The notes beneath the pieces are model-generated. The model saw nothing but the letters and a program-made list of their open reading frames with translations, did no database searches and had not been told where the DNA came from. From Azospirillum picis (GTDB lineage: Bacteria > Pseudomonadota > Alphaproteobacteria > Azospirillales > Azospirillaceae): 64,000 nt of DNA. Position 1 is the first letter of the stretch; each line of letters starts with the position of its first letter. Shown in pieces: positions 9,842 through 19,941 of the stretch. Location of the stretch: contig NZ_JAGINO010000007.1 in the NCBI RefSeq assembly GCF_017876115.1, positions 186,001 through 250,000 on the forward strand, read 5' to 3'. The translations under genes and the position numbers were made by a program.

Positions 9842-10756
9842 ATGAAAGCCATTCATAGTCCTGCCCTGGACCTGAACCTGATCAAGGTGCTGGACGCGCT
9901 GCTGGAGACGCGCAGCGTCTCGCGCGCTGCAGAAACGCTCGGGGTCAGCCAGTCGGCGGTCAGCCATTCGCTGGGGCGGCTGCGCCTGCTGGTCGGCGAT
10001 CCGCTCTTCGTGCGCACCGGCAACCGGATGGAACCGACGCCCCGCGCCCAGCGTCTCGCGGAACCGTTGCGCGACCTGCTGATCGGTGCCGCCCGCGCCT
10101 TGTCGGCGGAGGAAGGGTTCGATCCGCTGCGGGAGGAGCGCAGCTTCACCATCTCCACCTCCGATTCATTGCAGGCGGTGCTGCTGACCGGCATCCTGCG
10201 CGATGCGGCGGAAGGAGACCTCCGGGTCTCGGTGGCCCTGCGCAGCCTCGACCCGGACGCGATGCTGAACGCCCTGGACGACGGAACCGTCGACCTCGCG
10301 ATCGGCTACATTCCCGAACTGCGGCGCTGGCACGACCGCCAGTTCCTCTACCGTGAGACCCATGTCTGCCTGTTCAATCCGGCCCTGGTTCCGGTTGTGC
10401 CGCCCATCGGGCTGGAGGACTACACCCGCTATCCCCACCTGATGCCGTCGCTGCGCGGCGGCCTGTCGAGCTTCGTCGACGACGAACTGGCGGCGCTGGG
10501 CACCCGGCGGCGGGTCGCAGCCTCCACCACGCAATTCCTGGCGATCCCGATGATCCTGACCCAGGCGCCGATGCTGACCACCCTGCCGGCCAGGCTGGCG
10601 CAGGTCTGTGCCGGGGCTCTCGGGCTGGCCGTCAGCCCGCTCCCCTTCGAATCCGGCGACTATGAGATATCGATGGTCTGGCATCGCCGCAATTCCGGAT
10701 CGCCCTCGCACGGCTGGCTGCGGCAGCGCATCGGGGACGAGGCGGCGAAGCTGTAG
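9842..10756 (+). CDS. LysR-family transcriptional regulator
   Basis: A 304-residue LysR protein. An N-terminal winged helix-turn-helix (LDLNLIKVLDALLETRSVSRAAETLGVSQSAVSHSL, residues about 9-45) is followed by a periplasmic-binding-like effector domain (residues about 90-300). I placed the start at 9842, which gives the usual LysR length; ATG at 9812 adds ten residues. The helix-turn-helix resembles the NodD/SyrM-like branch, whose members often take aromatic or small organic effectors. It probably controls the divergent MFS gene. The inducer cannot be inferred. Confidence 0.9.
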   Translation: MKAIHSPALDLNLIKVLDALLETRSVSRAAETLGVSQSAVSHSLGRLRLLVGDPLFVRTGNRMEPTPRAQRLAEPLRDLLIGAARALSAEEGFDPLREERSFTISTSDSLQAVLLTGILRDAAEGDLRVSVALRSLDPDAMLNALDDGTVDLAIGYIPELRRWHDRQFLYRETHVCLFNPALVPVVPPIGLEDYTRYPHLMPSLRGGLSSFVDDELAALGTRRRVAASTTQFLAIPMILTQAPMLTTLPARLAQVCAGALGLAVSPLPFESGDYEISMVWHRRNSGSPSHGWLRQRIGDEAAKL

Positions 10757-10864
10757 GGCCGGGCGCCGTTCCCGCGGCCATGACCCTTGTCAGCCGGCGT
10801 CCCCCGTGCCAGGAACACCTGCCAGGAACAATACCGCCCGTTCCCGCCGCCACAGGGGTTTGCC

Positions 10865-12079
10865 ATGCCGCCGTCCTCCGCCAAGCCCGCCGCGCCTCCG
10901 GTAGCCAAGCCCGTTCCGCGGAAGTCCGCCGCCGGGTCGCTGGCGGGATTCTGCCCGTGGGCGGCCGGGGAGGGGGTGCGGGTCTATCTGCGGCCGGTCG
11001 GGCTGATGCCGGTCGCCGCCTGGTCGAAGGGCGCGGCGGTGCCGCTGGCCGGCGGGCGGTTCGCCTTCTCCACGGCCGAGCTGATCGTCCGCGACCGGCC
11101 GGGCGGCGCTGGCGATGACGGCGGCGATGATGGCGGTGAAGGACGCCTCGACCGTGCCTTCGCGCCGCTGTCGGAGATCATGGCCTGGGGCTGGGAGCGG
11201 TCGCGCGCGGTCGCCGAGGCGCTGGACCGCCAGCTCGGCGCGCTGACGCGGGCGCGTGCGCCGTTCGGCGGGCTGGCGATGGACCGGCCGCGCATCATGG
11301 GCATCGTCAACGTGACGCCGGACAGCTTCTCCGACGGCGGCCAGTTCCTCGATCCCGCCGCCGCCATCGCTCATGGCGAAGCGCTGCTGGCCGCCGGTGC
11401 GGACCTGCTGGACATCGGTGGCGAGTCCACCCGCCCCGGCTCCTCCCCGGTGTCGCCGGAGGAGGAGGAGAGGCGCGTCCTGCCGGTGGTGCAGCACTTC
11501 GCCGTGCGCGGTGCCGTGGTGTCGGTGGACACCCGCCATGCCCGTGTCATGGCGTCAGCCGCCGCGGCCGGCGCGCGCATCGTCAACGACATCGCCGGGC
11601 TTGCCGATCCCGACGCCCTGCCGGTGGTGGCGCGCGGCGCGATACCGGTGGTGGTGATGCACATGCAGGGCGACCCGGGCACGATGCAGGCCAACCCGAC
11701 CTATCGCGACGCGGCGCTGGACGTCTTCGACTGGCTGGAGGAGCGGGTCGCCCGCTGTGCCGCGGCCGGCGTGCCGCCGGAGCGCATCGCCGTCGACCCC
11801 GGTATCGGCTTCGGCAAGTCGACGGCGCACAATCTGGACATCCTGCGGCATACCGCGCTGTACCACGCATTGGGCTGCGCCGTCCTGATCGGGCTGTCGC
11901 GCAAGGGCTTCATCAGCCGCCTGTCGCGCGGGGAGCCGCCGAAGGAGAGGCTGGCCGGGTCGCTCGCCGCCGGCCTGGAGACGCTGAACCAGGGAGCCCA
12001 GATCCTGCGGGTCCATGACGTCGCGGAAACCGTGCAGGCGCGCGCCCTGTGGGAAGGCCTGCATCCGGTTCCGTCCTGA
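10865..12079 (+). CDS. folP: dihydropteroate synthase with N-terminal extension
   Basis: 404 residues. The dihydropteroate synthase TIM barrel occupies about residues 140-400 and joins para-aminobenzoate to the pterin diphosphate in folate synthesis. Motifs are textbook: MGIVNVTPDSFSDGG, DIGGESTRPGSSPVS, VVMHMQGDPGTMQ, DPGIGFGKSTAHN and IGLSRKGFI. The first 140 residues form an extra domain of unclear function (GFCPWAAGEGVRVYLRPVGL), seen in some alphaproteobacterial FolP proteins. The start at 10865 has AGGGG upstream. It precedes glmM-thiD by 123 bp, the usual alphaproteobacterial order. Confidence 0.95.
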   Translation: MPPSSAKPAAPPVAKPVPRKSAAGSLAGFCPWAAGEGVRVYLRPVGLMPVAAWSKGAAVPLAGGRFAFSTAELIVRDRPGGAGDDGGDDGGEGRLDRAFAPLSEIMAWGWERSRAVAEALDRQLGALTRARAPFGGLAMDRPRIMGIVNVTPDSFSDGGQFLDPAAAIAHGEALLAAGADLLDIGGESTRPGSSPVSPEEEERRVLPVVQHFAVRGAVVSVDTRHARVMASAAAAGARIVNDIAGLADPDALPVVARGAIPVVVMHMQGDPGTMQANPTYRDAALDVFDWLEERVARCAAAGVPPERIAVDPGIGFGKSTAHNLDILRHTALYHALGCAVLIGLSRKGFISRLSRGEPPKERLAGSLAAGLETLNQGAQILRVHDVAETVQARALWEGLHPVPS

Positions 12080-12202
12080 CTGTAACCCTTTCGCGCAGCC
12101 GCCTAAGGATGCTTGACCCGGCCGGCCGGCCGGGCGAAGAAACAAACCCACCCGTGCAACCGGCTCGACACCCGGAGGCAGGTTCCAGCACCCGAGGTTC
12201 TC

Positions 12203-13576
12203 ATGACGCGACACCTGTTCGGCACCGACGGCATCCGTGGCACCGCCAACATCGATCCGATGACCGCCGAGACGGCGCTCCGCGTGGCGATGGCGACCGC
12301 GCTGCAGTTCCGCCGCGGCGACCACCGGCACCGGGTGGTGATCGGCAAGGACACCCGCCTGTCGGGCTACCTGCTGGAACCGGCGCTGACCGCCGGCTTC
12401 GTCTCCATGGGCATGGACGTGGTGCTGGTCGGGCCGCTGCCGACGCCGGCGGTCGCCATGCTGACGAGGTCGTTGCGCGCCGACATGGGCGTGGTGATCT
12501 CGGCCTCGCACAACCCCTACCAGGACAACGGCATCAAGCTGTTCGGACCGGACGGCTACAAGCTGTCCGACGAGGTCGAGGCGGCGATCGAGGCGCGGAT
12601 GGCCCGCCCCTTCGGCCCCGACCTCGCCCGGCCGGCGGACCTGGGGCGTGCCAGCCGGCTCGACGACGCCACCGGCCGCTATATCGAATATGTGAAGAAC
12701 ACCTTTCCGCGCGGCCTGCGGCTGGACGGGCTGAAGATCGTCGTCGACTGCGCCAACGGCGCCGCCTACAAGGTCGCGCCGAAGGTGCTGTACGAGCTGG
12801 GGGCCGACGTGGTTCCCGTCGGCGTCAGTCCCGACGGCACCAACATCAACCGGGATTGCGGCGCCACCGCCACCCAGACCCTGCAGGAACAGGTGGTCAC
12901 CCACGGTGCCCACCTCGGCATCGCGCTGGACGGTGACGCCGACCGGTTGATCATGGTCGACGAGGCCGGCCGGCCGATCGACGGCGACCAGTTGATGTCG
13001 CTGATCGCCACCTCCTGGGCGCGGTCGCAGGCCCTGCGCGGCGGTGGCGTGGTCGCGACCGTCATGTCCAACCTTGGCATGGAGCGCCACCTCGCCGGCC
13101 TCGGCCTGCACTTGGCGCGCACCCCGGTGGGCGACCGCTACGTCGTCGAGATGATGCGCGAGCACGGCTACAATGTCGGCGGCGAACAGTCGGGCCATGT
13201 GGTGCTGTCCGACTATTCCACCACCGGTGACGGCCTGATCGCGGCGCTCCAGGTGCTGGCGGTGCTGATCCAGGCCGACGGCCGGTCGGCCAGCGAGGTC
13301 TGCCGGGTCTTCGCCCCGGTGCCGCAGAAGCTGACCAACGTCCGCTTCGCTGCCGGCAGCAAGCCGCTGGAGAGCGCGGTGGTCCAGCAGGCGATCAAGG
13401 AGGGCGAGGCCCGGCTGTCGTCGGGCGGACGCATCCTGATCCGCAAGTCCGGCACCGAGCCGGTCATCCGCGTCATGGCGGAAGGCGACGACGAGGCCCT
13501 GGTGCACCAAGTGGTGGCCGACATCGCCGAGGCGATCAAGGTTGCCGCCGACCGCAGCCTGGAGGCGGCGCAATGA
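12203..13576 (+). CDS. glmM: phosphoglucosamine mutase
   Basis: 457 residues. It converts glucosamine-6-phosphate to glucosamine-1-phosphate for peptidoglycan and lipopolysaccharide precursors. All four family motifs are present: the phosphoserine loop [17 protein letters not shown], the Mg2+ loop [12 protein letters not shown], the sugar loop [19 protein letters not shown] and the phosphate loop [15 protein letters not shown]. The start at 12203 has GAGG upstream and gives the classic [16 protein letters not shown]. The stop overlaps the thiD start (ATGA at 13573). Confidence 0.97.
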   Translation: MTRHLFGTDGIRGTANIDPMTAETALRVAMATALQFRRGDHRHRVVIGKDTRLSGYLLEPALTAGFVSMGMDVVLVGPLPTPAVAMLTRSLRADMGVVISASHNPYQDNGIKLFGPDGYKLSDEVEAAIEARMARPFGPDLARPADLGRASRLDDATGRYIEYVKNTFPRGLRLDGLKIVVDCANGAAYKVAPKVLYELGADVVPVGVSPDGTNINRDCGATATQTLQEQVVTHGAHLGIALDGDADRLIMVDEAGRPIDGDQLMSLIATSWARSQALRGGGVVATVMSNLGMERHLAGLGLHLARTPVGDRYVVEMMREHGYNVGGEQSGHVVLSDYSTTGDGLIAALQVLAVLIQADGRSASEVCRVFAPVPQKLTNVRFAAGSKPLESAVVQQAIKEGEARLSSGGRILIRKSGTEPVIRVMAEGDDEALVHQVVADIAEAIKVAADRSLEAAQ

Positions 13577-14373
13577 AAGGCCGCGTCCTGATCGTCGCCG
13601 GATCCGATTCCGGCGGCGGCGCCGGCATCCAGGCCGACATCAAGGCGGTCAGCGCGCTCGGGGCCTACGCGATGACGGCGATCGCCGCCCTGACGGCGCA
13701 GAACACCACCGGGGTCTTCGGCGTGGTGCCGGTCGATCCGGCCTTCGTCGCCCTGCAGATGAAGGTGGTGCTGGAGGACATCGGCGCCGATGCCGTGAAG
13801 ATCGGCATGCTCGCCACCTCCGCGGTGATCGAGGCGGTGGCGGCGGAGTACGAGGCGCGGGCGGTGAACATCCCGCTGGTGGTCGATCCGGTGATGATCG
13901 CCAAGAGCGGGCATCACCTGCTCGCCCCCGACGCCGTGCTGACCCTGCGCAAGCGCCTGCTGCCGTTGGCCGAACTGGTCACGCCGAACCTGCCGGAAGC
14001 CGAGGCGCTCACCGACACGCCGATCCGCGACCTCGACGGCATGCGCCGCGCCGCGGAACTGCTGCTGACCTTCGGTCCCAAGGCGGTCCTGCTGAAGGGC
14101 GGCCACCTTGAAGACGACACCCTCTACGACCTGCTGCTGACCGAAGAGGGGGAAACGGTCTTCGAGGGCCGGCGGGTGCACACGCCCCATACCCACGGCA
14201 CCGGCTGCACCCTGTCGTCGGCGATTGCCGCCGGTCTGGCCCAGGGCATGGCGGTCCGTGACGCGGTGGCCCGGGCGCGGTCCTATGTGGAAACGGCGAT
14301 CCTGACCGCTCCGGGACTGGGGCATGGGCATGGGCCGCTGAACCATCTGCATACGGTTCGGGAGTTCCCCTGA
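13573..14373 (+). CDS. thiD: hydroxymethylpyrimidine/phosphomethylpyrimidine kinase
   Basis: 266 residues, ribokinase superfamily. It phosphorylates hydroxymethylpyrimidine twice in thiamine synthesis. Visible features are the N-terminal [19 protein letters not shown], the family LTAQNTTGV motif, [13 protein letters not shown], and the anion-hole/ATP motif [18 protein letters not shown] with the catalytic Cys/Asp region. It overlaps glmM by four bases, so its translation is coupled to glmM. A stem-loop follows near 14381. Confidence 0.96.
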   Translation: MKGRVLIVAGSDSGGGAGIQADIKAVSALGAYAMTAIAALTAQNTTGVFGVVPVDPAFVALQMKVVLEDIGADAVKIGMLATSAVIEAVAAEYEARAVNIPLVVDPVMIAKSGHHLLAPDAVLTLRKRLLPLAELVTPNLPEAEALTDTPIRDLDGMRRAAELLLTFGPKAVLLKGGHLEDDTLYDLLLTEEGETVFEGRRVHTPHTHGTGCTLSSAIAAGLAQGMAVRDAVARARSYVETAILTAPGLGHGHGPLNHLHTVREFP

Positions 14374-14380
14374 AGCCCGC

Positions 14381-14402
14381 CGGATGCGTCAACAGGCATC
14401 CG
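14381..14402 (+). terminator. probable terminator hairpin after folP-glmM-thiD
   Basis: CGGATGC (14381-14387) pairs with GCATCCG (14396-14402). A T-containing run (TTTCCGCTTTTCC) begins about ten bases later. It is eight bases after the thiD stop. The gap to the T-run weakens the call. Confidence 0.4.
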
Positions 14403-14460
14403 ACCGGCTCAGGTTTCCGCTTTTCCATATGGTTCACGGTTCCGCCAGCCGGCGCCGTCC

Positions 14461-14785
14461 TCAGGTCCGGATGGTTCCGGTGAGCGGTGCCGCTTGAGGA
14501 ATTGGGACAGGACGGGCTTTGGCACCACGGCGCTCGGCTTGGCCTCGCGCCACCGCGGTGGCGATATCATCCTCGATCATCCGGGCGGTTTCCGCCAAGC
14601 GTCCGGCGTCGAGCAGCACGCGCCGTCCCTTCCGGAAATCGGGGAGCTGCATCGTCCGCATCTGCTTCAGCGTCCGTCAGACATGGGCCGGGGTCAGCCC
14701 GGTTGCATCGGCGATCTGGATCTGGCTGAGCGGCAGTCGGACCTCCGATGCGGCCGTTGGCCGGGCCGTGCCGGTTTCGAGCGAG
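14461..14785 (-). pseudogene. Crp/Fnr-family regulator remnant (C-terminal part with in-frame stop)
   Basis: Reading leftward, the frame encodes the DNA-binding end of a Crp/Fnr regulator: LPLSQIQIADATGLTPAHV, then a TGA stop (14677-14679), then RTLKQMRTMQLPDF and a typical tail (RRVLLDAGRLAETARMI). The stop sits where functional relatives have Ser or Asn in the recognition helix (G-L-T-P-V-H-V-N-R-T-L). Upstream of about 14785 the frame quickly loses similarity and contains another stop, so the cyclic-nucleotide-like domain is missing. The remnant therefore has both a nonsense change and a 5' truncation. It lies head to head with an antiporter remnant. Confidence 0.75.
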
Positions 14786-14817
14786 CCACACCACCGGGCA
14801 CCACATCAGGAGCGACG

Positions 14818-15180
14818 GGAGCCGCCACGATCTGCACATTGTCTGGACGATGTTCGACGCCGTGCTGAACGCATTGCTGCTCCTGCTGGTCGGGCTGGAG
14901 GCGACGATGGTGATTTCCTAGACCTAGCGGTTGCTGCTCGCCGCCGCTGCTGCATCACGACCGCGCGAACAGGCGGGGAGCCCTGATCATCCTGACCTGG
15001 GCCGGCCTGAGGGGAGGCGTCGCATTGGCCCTGGTGCTGTCGCTGCCGGCCAATCCATACCGCGATACCATCCTGGCAGTCTGTTACGTCGTGGTCGCCT
15101 TCACCATCCTGGTGCAGGGACTGACGCTGGAGCCGATCGGCCGCCGGCTGTACGGGGAAAGGCGGGGGGGCCATGGTTGA
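14818..15180 (+). pseudogene. CPA1-family Na+/H+ antiporter (NhaP-like) remnant
   Basis: Two pieces of a CPA1 antiporter survive. The first (14818-14921) reads HDLHIVWTMFDAVLNALLL, then LLVGLE, and ends at TAG. The second is in another frame (about 14970-15180): LIILTWAGLRGGVALALVLS, then LPANPYRDTILAVCYVVVAF, ending at a genuine-looking TGA. In intact NhaP-type proteins more than a hundred residues separate these motifs; here about 60 bp do. The N-terminal half is absent. The gene has therefore lost its 5' half, suffered an internal deletion and changed frame. Confidence 0.75.
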
Positions 15181-15302
15181 CGGCTGGCCGTCCCGCCGTT
15201 GCAGGGCAGCCGCGCGGGTGTGGGCGTGGATATCGCCGGGCGCCGTTCATACCTTGATTCGAACCGAAGGCCGCCTGCCGGCATCCCCACACGGACCGCG
15301 CC

Positions 15303-16301
<999 letters not shown>

Positions 16302-16326
16302 CGCGCTGCCGCGCCTGCCGGTATGT

Positions 16327-16350
16327 CCCCTCTCCCGGCGTGGAGAGGGG
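16327..16350. terminator. bidirectional hairpin between convergent genes
   Basis: CCCCTCTCC and GGAGAGGGG form a 9-bp stem with a 6-base loop. It lies between the stops of the LLM oxidoreductase and the aldo/keto reductase. Its arms resemble the C/G-rich palindromic repeat family seen elsewhere in the window. Confidence 0.55.
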
Positions 16351-16356
16351 CTGGGC

Positions 16357-17193
16357 TCAGATCATCGCCAGCGGCTGCTTGCGCTTGGGTGCCGGATAGG
16401 CGGCGTCGATCTCGGCGATGTCCTCCCCGGTCAGCGTCAGCGCGGCGGCGCCGGCGTTCTCTTCCGCGTGGCCGACGGTGCCGGCCTTGGGGATGGCGAT
16501 CACCCCCTCCTGGCGAAGCGCCCAGGCCAGCGCCACCTGCGCCGGGGTGGCGTTGTGGCGCCTGGCGATCGAAACCAGGGCGGGGGAGCGCAGCAGGCGG
16601 CCGCCCTGGCCGATCGGCGAATAGGCCATCACCGGCATGCGCGCGGTGTGCTGGTAGGGCAGCAGGTCGTATTCGATCCCGCGGTGCTCGGGGTTGTAGA
16701 GCACCTGGTTGGCGGCGCATTCGCCGACGTCGGTGATCTCGCCCAGTTCCTCCAGATCGTCGACGTCGAAGTTCGACACGCCCCAGCGGGCGATCTTGCC
16801 GGCCTCCACCAGCGCCTCGAAGGCCTCGACCGTCTCGGTCAGCGGCACGCCGCCGCGCCAGTGCAGCAGATAGAGGTCGATGCGGTCGATCTTCAGCCGC
16901 CGCAGGCTGTGCTCGCAGGCCATCGTGGTGCCGATGCGCGAGGCGTTGCTGGGCAGCACCTTAGTGACGATGAACAGCCCGTCACGGCGGCCGGCGATGG
17001 CCTCGCCCACCAGTTCCTCCGACGCGCCGTCGCCATACATCTCGGCGGTGTCGATCAGGGTCAGGCCCTTGTCGATGCCGGCGCGCAACGCGGCGATCTC
17101 GGCAGCGCGATCGCCGCGGCCTTCCGCCATCATCCAAGTGCCCTGGCCGAGCGCCGGGACGCTGGTGCCGTCGGGCAGGGTCACGCGCTTCAT
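16357..17193 (-). CDS. aldo/keto reductase
   Basis: 278 residues, (beta/alpha)8 NADPH-dependent reductase. The catalytic tetrad can be placed: Asp and Tyr in [11 protein letters not shown], Lys in [13 protein letters not shown] and His in LYLLHWRGG. The cofactor-binding end carries [19 protein letters not shown]. It is closest to YeaE/AKR-type 2,5-diketogluconate reductase-like proteins, reducing small aldehydes or ketones. A purine-rich GGGGATGGAG precedes the ATG. It is probably monocistronic. Confidence 0.9.
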   Translation of the reverse strand: MKRVTLPDGTSVPALGQGTWMMAEGRGDRAAEIAALRAGIDKGLTLIDTAEMYGDGASEELVGEAIAGRRDGLFIVTKVLPSNASRIGTTMACEHSLRRLKIDRIDLYLLHWRGGVPLTETVEAFEALVEAGKIARWGVSNFDVDDLEELGEITDVGECAANQVLYNPEHRGIEYDLLPYQHTARMPVMAYSPIGQGGRLLRSPALVSIARRHNATPAQVALAWALRQEGVIAIPKAGTVGHAEENAGAAALTLTGEDIAEIDAAYPAPKRKQPLAMI

Positions 17194-17310
17194 GTCTCCA
17201 TCCCCCGTTCGTCGTCCCGAAAAACAACAAGCTGGCGCGGTGGGGGCGGCTTGTCGATGCTTCTTCGGCAGATTTTCCGGGCAATGGCAGCGGCCCCGCC
17301 TGCCTGCACG

Positions 17311-18183
17311 TCAGTTCGCCGGACGATCGGCGAGCAGCTCGTCCAGGCTGGCGGCTTCCAGCACGCGGTCGAGCCATTCCTCGACCATGCGGGGGTCGGC
17401 TGAGGCGATGCGGTCGCGGGCATGCGCGGGCAGCGGGCCGAAACGACGTTCGACCAAGCGCAGCAGCGCCGCCGCCTCTCCCTCCAGCTTCCCTTCGATC
17501 CGCCCTTCCGTCCGGCCCTGGCGGATCAGGTCGGCCAGATAGGGGTCGCGTTCGACATCGACCTGCATGGGCATGGTCCGCACCTCCTCGACAACCAGCC
17601 GGGTGACGCCACGCAGCCCGGCCAGGATCAGCAGCCGGGTGACGCCACGCAGCCCGGCCAGGATCAGCAGCCGGGTCAGCGCATCGCGCCGGGGCCGCTC
17701 GTCCAGCGGCGCCAGCCGCGCCAGGATCGCCCGCACCGTGGGCGTAAGGTGATCCCGGCCGCACAAAATGGCAAGCAGGTTGTCCTCCACCGCCGGACTG
17801 GCCAGCAGCGGCGCCGGATCGAGGCTGCGGCTGTCCACCACCCGGTAGGCGAAGGACAGGCCCGGCGCCTCCAGCCGGCCGGCGACCGCTGCCGTCCCGC
17901 CGACCTGGACGACCAGCTGCTCCACCGGAACGTCCGGGTGCGCTTCGGTGATCAGCAGCCAGTACCACAGCATGCGCCGTGGCATCGCCTCGTCGGCCCG
18001 GGCCTGCCACTCCAGATGCAGGATGCGCCCATCCTCCAGGCGCACCAGCGTGTCCACCCGGCGGTCCCGGGCATCGGGAAACTCGGTCGGCAGGCTGCCG
18101 GCCACGCCGGCCCCGGCCAGCATCCGGATCAGCGCTGGCGTGTCGGGACCGGTCAGGCTGCGCAGCGTGATGTCGAGTTTCAT
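17311..18183 (-). CDS. Rpn-family PD-(D/E)XK nuclease/putative transposase (DUF4351-like tail)
   Basis: 290 residues. The N-terminal half has the PD-(D/E)XK pattern of the RpnA-E recombination-promoting nucleases: TEFPDARDRRVDTLVRLEDG, then ILHLEWQAR (the E-x-Q variant). The C-terminal part has the charged stretch RTEGRIEGKLEGEA, then RRFGPLPAHARDRI and a short helical domain as in DUF4351 proteins. A 36-bp perfect tandem duplication inside the gene doubles the peptide RLLILAGLRGVT. The frame stays open, so the gene is probably intact. Relatives are mobile-element-like, multi-copy genes. Confidence 0.82.
   Translation of the reverse strand: MKLDITLRSLTGPDTPALIRMLAGAGVAGSLPTEFPDARDRRVDTLVRLEDGRILHLEWQARADEAMPRRMLWYWLLITEAHPDVPVEQLVVQVGGTAAVAGRLEAPGLSFAYRVVDSRSLDPAPLLASPAVEDNLLAILCGRDHLTPTVRAILARLAPLDERPRRDALTRLLILAGLRGVTRLLILAGLRGVTRLVVEEVRTMPMQVDVERDPYLADLIRQGRTEGRIEGKLEGEAAALLRLVERRFGPLPAHARDRIASADPRMVEEWLDRVLEAASLDELLADRPAN
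17596..17676. repeat. 36-bp perfect tandem repeat (two copies plus 9 bp)
   Basis: The unit at 17596-17631 is repeated exactly at 17632-17667, and the first nine bases recur again after it. It lies inside the Rpn-family gene and keeps frame (12 residues per unit). Confidence 0.95.
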
Positions 18184-18236
18184 GTCCTCCGTGCTAGCAC
18201 AGCCGGCGCGTGCATCCCAGCGGCTTTCATCGCCTG

Positions 18237-19901
18237 TCACGCCGCCTTCTTCGGCGCCCCGGCATGCCCACCCTCCAGGACGTTCAGCAGCTCTTCCCGG
18301 TAATCGTAATAGCGCGGGTGCTCCAGCAGGGCCTGGCGGGTGCGCGGGTGGGGGATGTCGACCGTCAGGACATGGCCGATCCTGGCATTGGGACCGTTGG
18401 TCATCATCACCACGCGGTCAGCCAGTAGCAGCGCCTCGTCGACGTCGTGGGTGACGCAGACGGTGGTGACCTTGGTGCGGGCCCACACCTCCATCAGCAC
18501 CTCCTGCAGCTCCCAGCGGGTCAGGCTGTCCAGCATGCCGAAGGGCTCGTCCAGCAGCAGCAGCTTGGGCGACAGGGCGAAGGCGCGGGCGATGCCGACG
18601 CGCTGCTTCATGCCGTTGGACAGGTCCGACGCCCTTTTGTCCATGCTGTCGCCCAGGCCGACGCGCGCCAGGTAATAGCGCACGATGTCGGCGCGCTCGG
18701 CCTTGGAGGCGTGGGGGAAGACGCGCTCCACCCCCAGCATGACGTTCTCGTAGGCGGTCAGCCAGGGGAACAGGCTGGGGGCCTGGAACACCACGGCACG
18801 GTCGGGGCCGGCGCCGTTGACCTCCTTGCCGTCGAGGACGATGCCGCCGCTGGTCACCTCGGCCAGCCCGGCCACCATCGACAGCACGGTGGACTTGCCG
18901 CAGCCGGAATGGCCGATCAGCGAGACGAATTCACCCTTGCGCATCTTCAGGTCGAAGCCGTCGACCACGGTCAGCGGCCCCTTCGGCGTGGCGAAGGTCT
19001 TGGTCAGGCGGGTGAATTCCAGGTAGCGGTCCTCCATGCCGCGCCCGCCCATCGCCTCGATGTAGGCCTTGGGCGGCGGCGAGGCGGTGACCGGCTGCAG
19101 GTCGGGCAGGACGAGGCCGTCGCCGCCGCCCGTCCCGCGGGCGACGCCGACCTGCATCAGATAGGCGGTGACCTCGGCGCGCAGGCGCTTGAAGTCCTCG
19201 TCATGGTTGACGGCGGCGCGGTCGCGCGGACGGGGCAGGTCGACGGTGAAGGCGGGGCCGAGGGTGGCGCTCGGGCCGGGCGTCAGCGGGATGATGCGGT
19301 CGGCCAGCAGGATCGCCTCGTCCACGTCGTTGGTGATGAGGATGACGGTCTTGCGGTCCTTGCGCCAGATCGCCTCGATCTCGTCCTGCAGCTTGGCGCG
19401 GGTCAGGGCGTCGAGGGCCGACAGCGGCTCGTCGAGCAGCAGCATCTCCGGGCTCATCGCCAGCGCGCGGGCGAAGCCGACGCGCTGGCGCATGCCGCCC
19501 GACAGCTCCTTCGGCCGGCGGTCGGCGGCATGGCCGAGGCCGACCGTCTCCACCGCCCGGCGGGTCAGCACGCCGCGCTCGCCGGCGTCCTTGCCTTTGT
19601 GGACGGCGTCCACCGCCAGCGCCACATTCTCCTTCACGCTGAGCCAGGGCATCAGCGAGTAGCTCTGGAACACCAGCCCGCGTTCCGGGCCGGGACCCTT
19701 CACCGGCCGGCCGCGGTACTGCACCTCGCCGGTGTCCGGCATCGCCAGACCGGCGATCAGGTTGATCAGCGTCGACTTGCCGGAGCCGGAGAAGCCGACG
19801 ATGGCGACGAACTCCCCCTCCTCGATCGACAGGTCGATGCCGCGCAGGACCTCGGTGCCGCCGTAGGATTTCGACATGCCCTTCAGTTCCAGGATCGCCA
19901 T
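18237..19901 (-). CDS. nrtC: nitrate/nitrite ABC transporter, fused double ATPase (NrtC-NrtD type)
   Basis: 554 residues containing two complete ABC ATPases. Domain 1 (residues 1 to about 250) has Walker A GFSGSGKST, signature LSGGMRQR and Walker B LLLDEPLSALD. Domain 2 (about 295-540) has Walker A GHSGCGKST, signature LSNGMKQR and Walker B LLLDEPFGMLD, with the D-loop and switch His (VTHDVDEA) after it. Domain 1 has Asn (LITNDVDEA) in place of the switch-loop His, so domain 1 may be hydrolysis-impaired. In cyanobacteria NrtC and NrtD are separate; here both ATPases are one chain. It follows nrtB by 40 bp with AGGAG before the start. Confidence 0.92.
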   Translation of the reverse strand: MAILELKGMSKSYGGTEVLRGIDLSIEEGEFVAIVGFSGSGKSTLINLIAGLAMPDTGEVQYRGRPVKGPGPERGLVFQSYSLMPWLSVKENVALAVDAVHKGKDAGERGVLTRRAVETVGLGHAADRRPKELSGGMRQRVGFARALAMSPEMLLLDEPLSALDALTRAKLQDEIEAIWRKDRKTVILITNDVDEAILLADRIIPLTPGPSATLGPAFTVDLPRPRDRAAVNHDEDFKRLRAEVTAYLMQVGVARGTGGGDGLVLPDLQPVTASPPPKAYIEAMGGRGMEDRYLEFTRLTKTFATPKGPLTVVDGFDLKMRKGEFVSLIGHSGCGKSTVLSMVAGLAEVTSGGIVLDGKEVNGAGPDRAVVFQAPSLFPWLTAYENVMLGVERVFPHASKAERADIVRYYLARVGLGDSMDKRASDLSNGMKQRVGIARAFALSPKLLLLDEPFGMLDSLTRWELQEVLMEVWARTKVTTVCVTHDVDEALLLADRVVMMTNGPNARIGHVLTVDIPHPRTRQALLEHPRYYDYREELLNVLEGGHAGAPKKAA

Positions 19902-19941
19902 GGTCGTCGTCTCCTCTTGATGGCGGAATGAGCGGGCGGGG

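Noticed and set aside
14931..15257. 108-codon open frame in the antiporter remnant
   Set aside because: It is in the wrong frame; antiporter similarity lies in the overlapping frame ending at 15180.
17311..18183. Rpn-family gene as an active insertion sequence
   Set aside because: No terminal inverted repeats or target duplications are visible around it, and the family is nuclease-like rather than a proven transposase.
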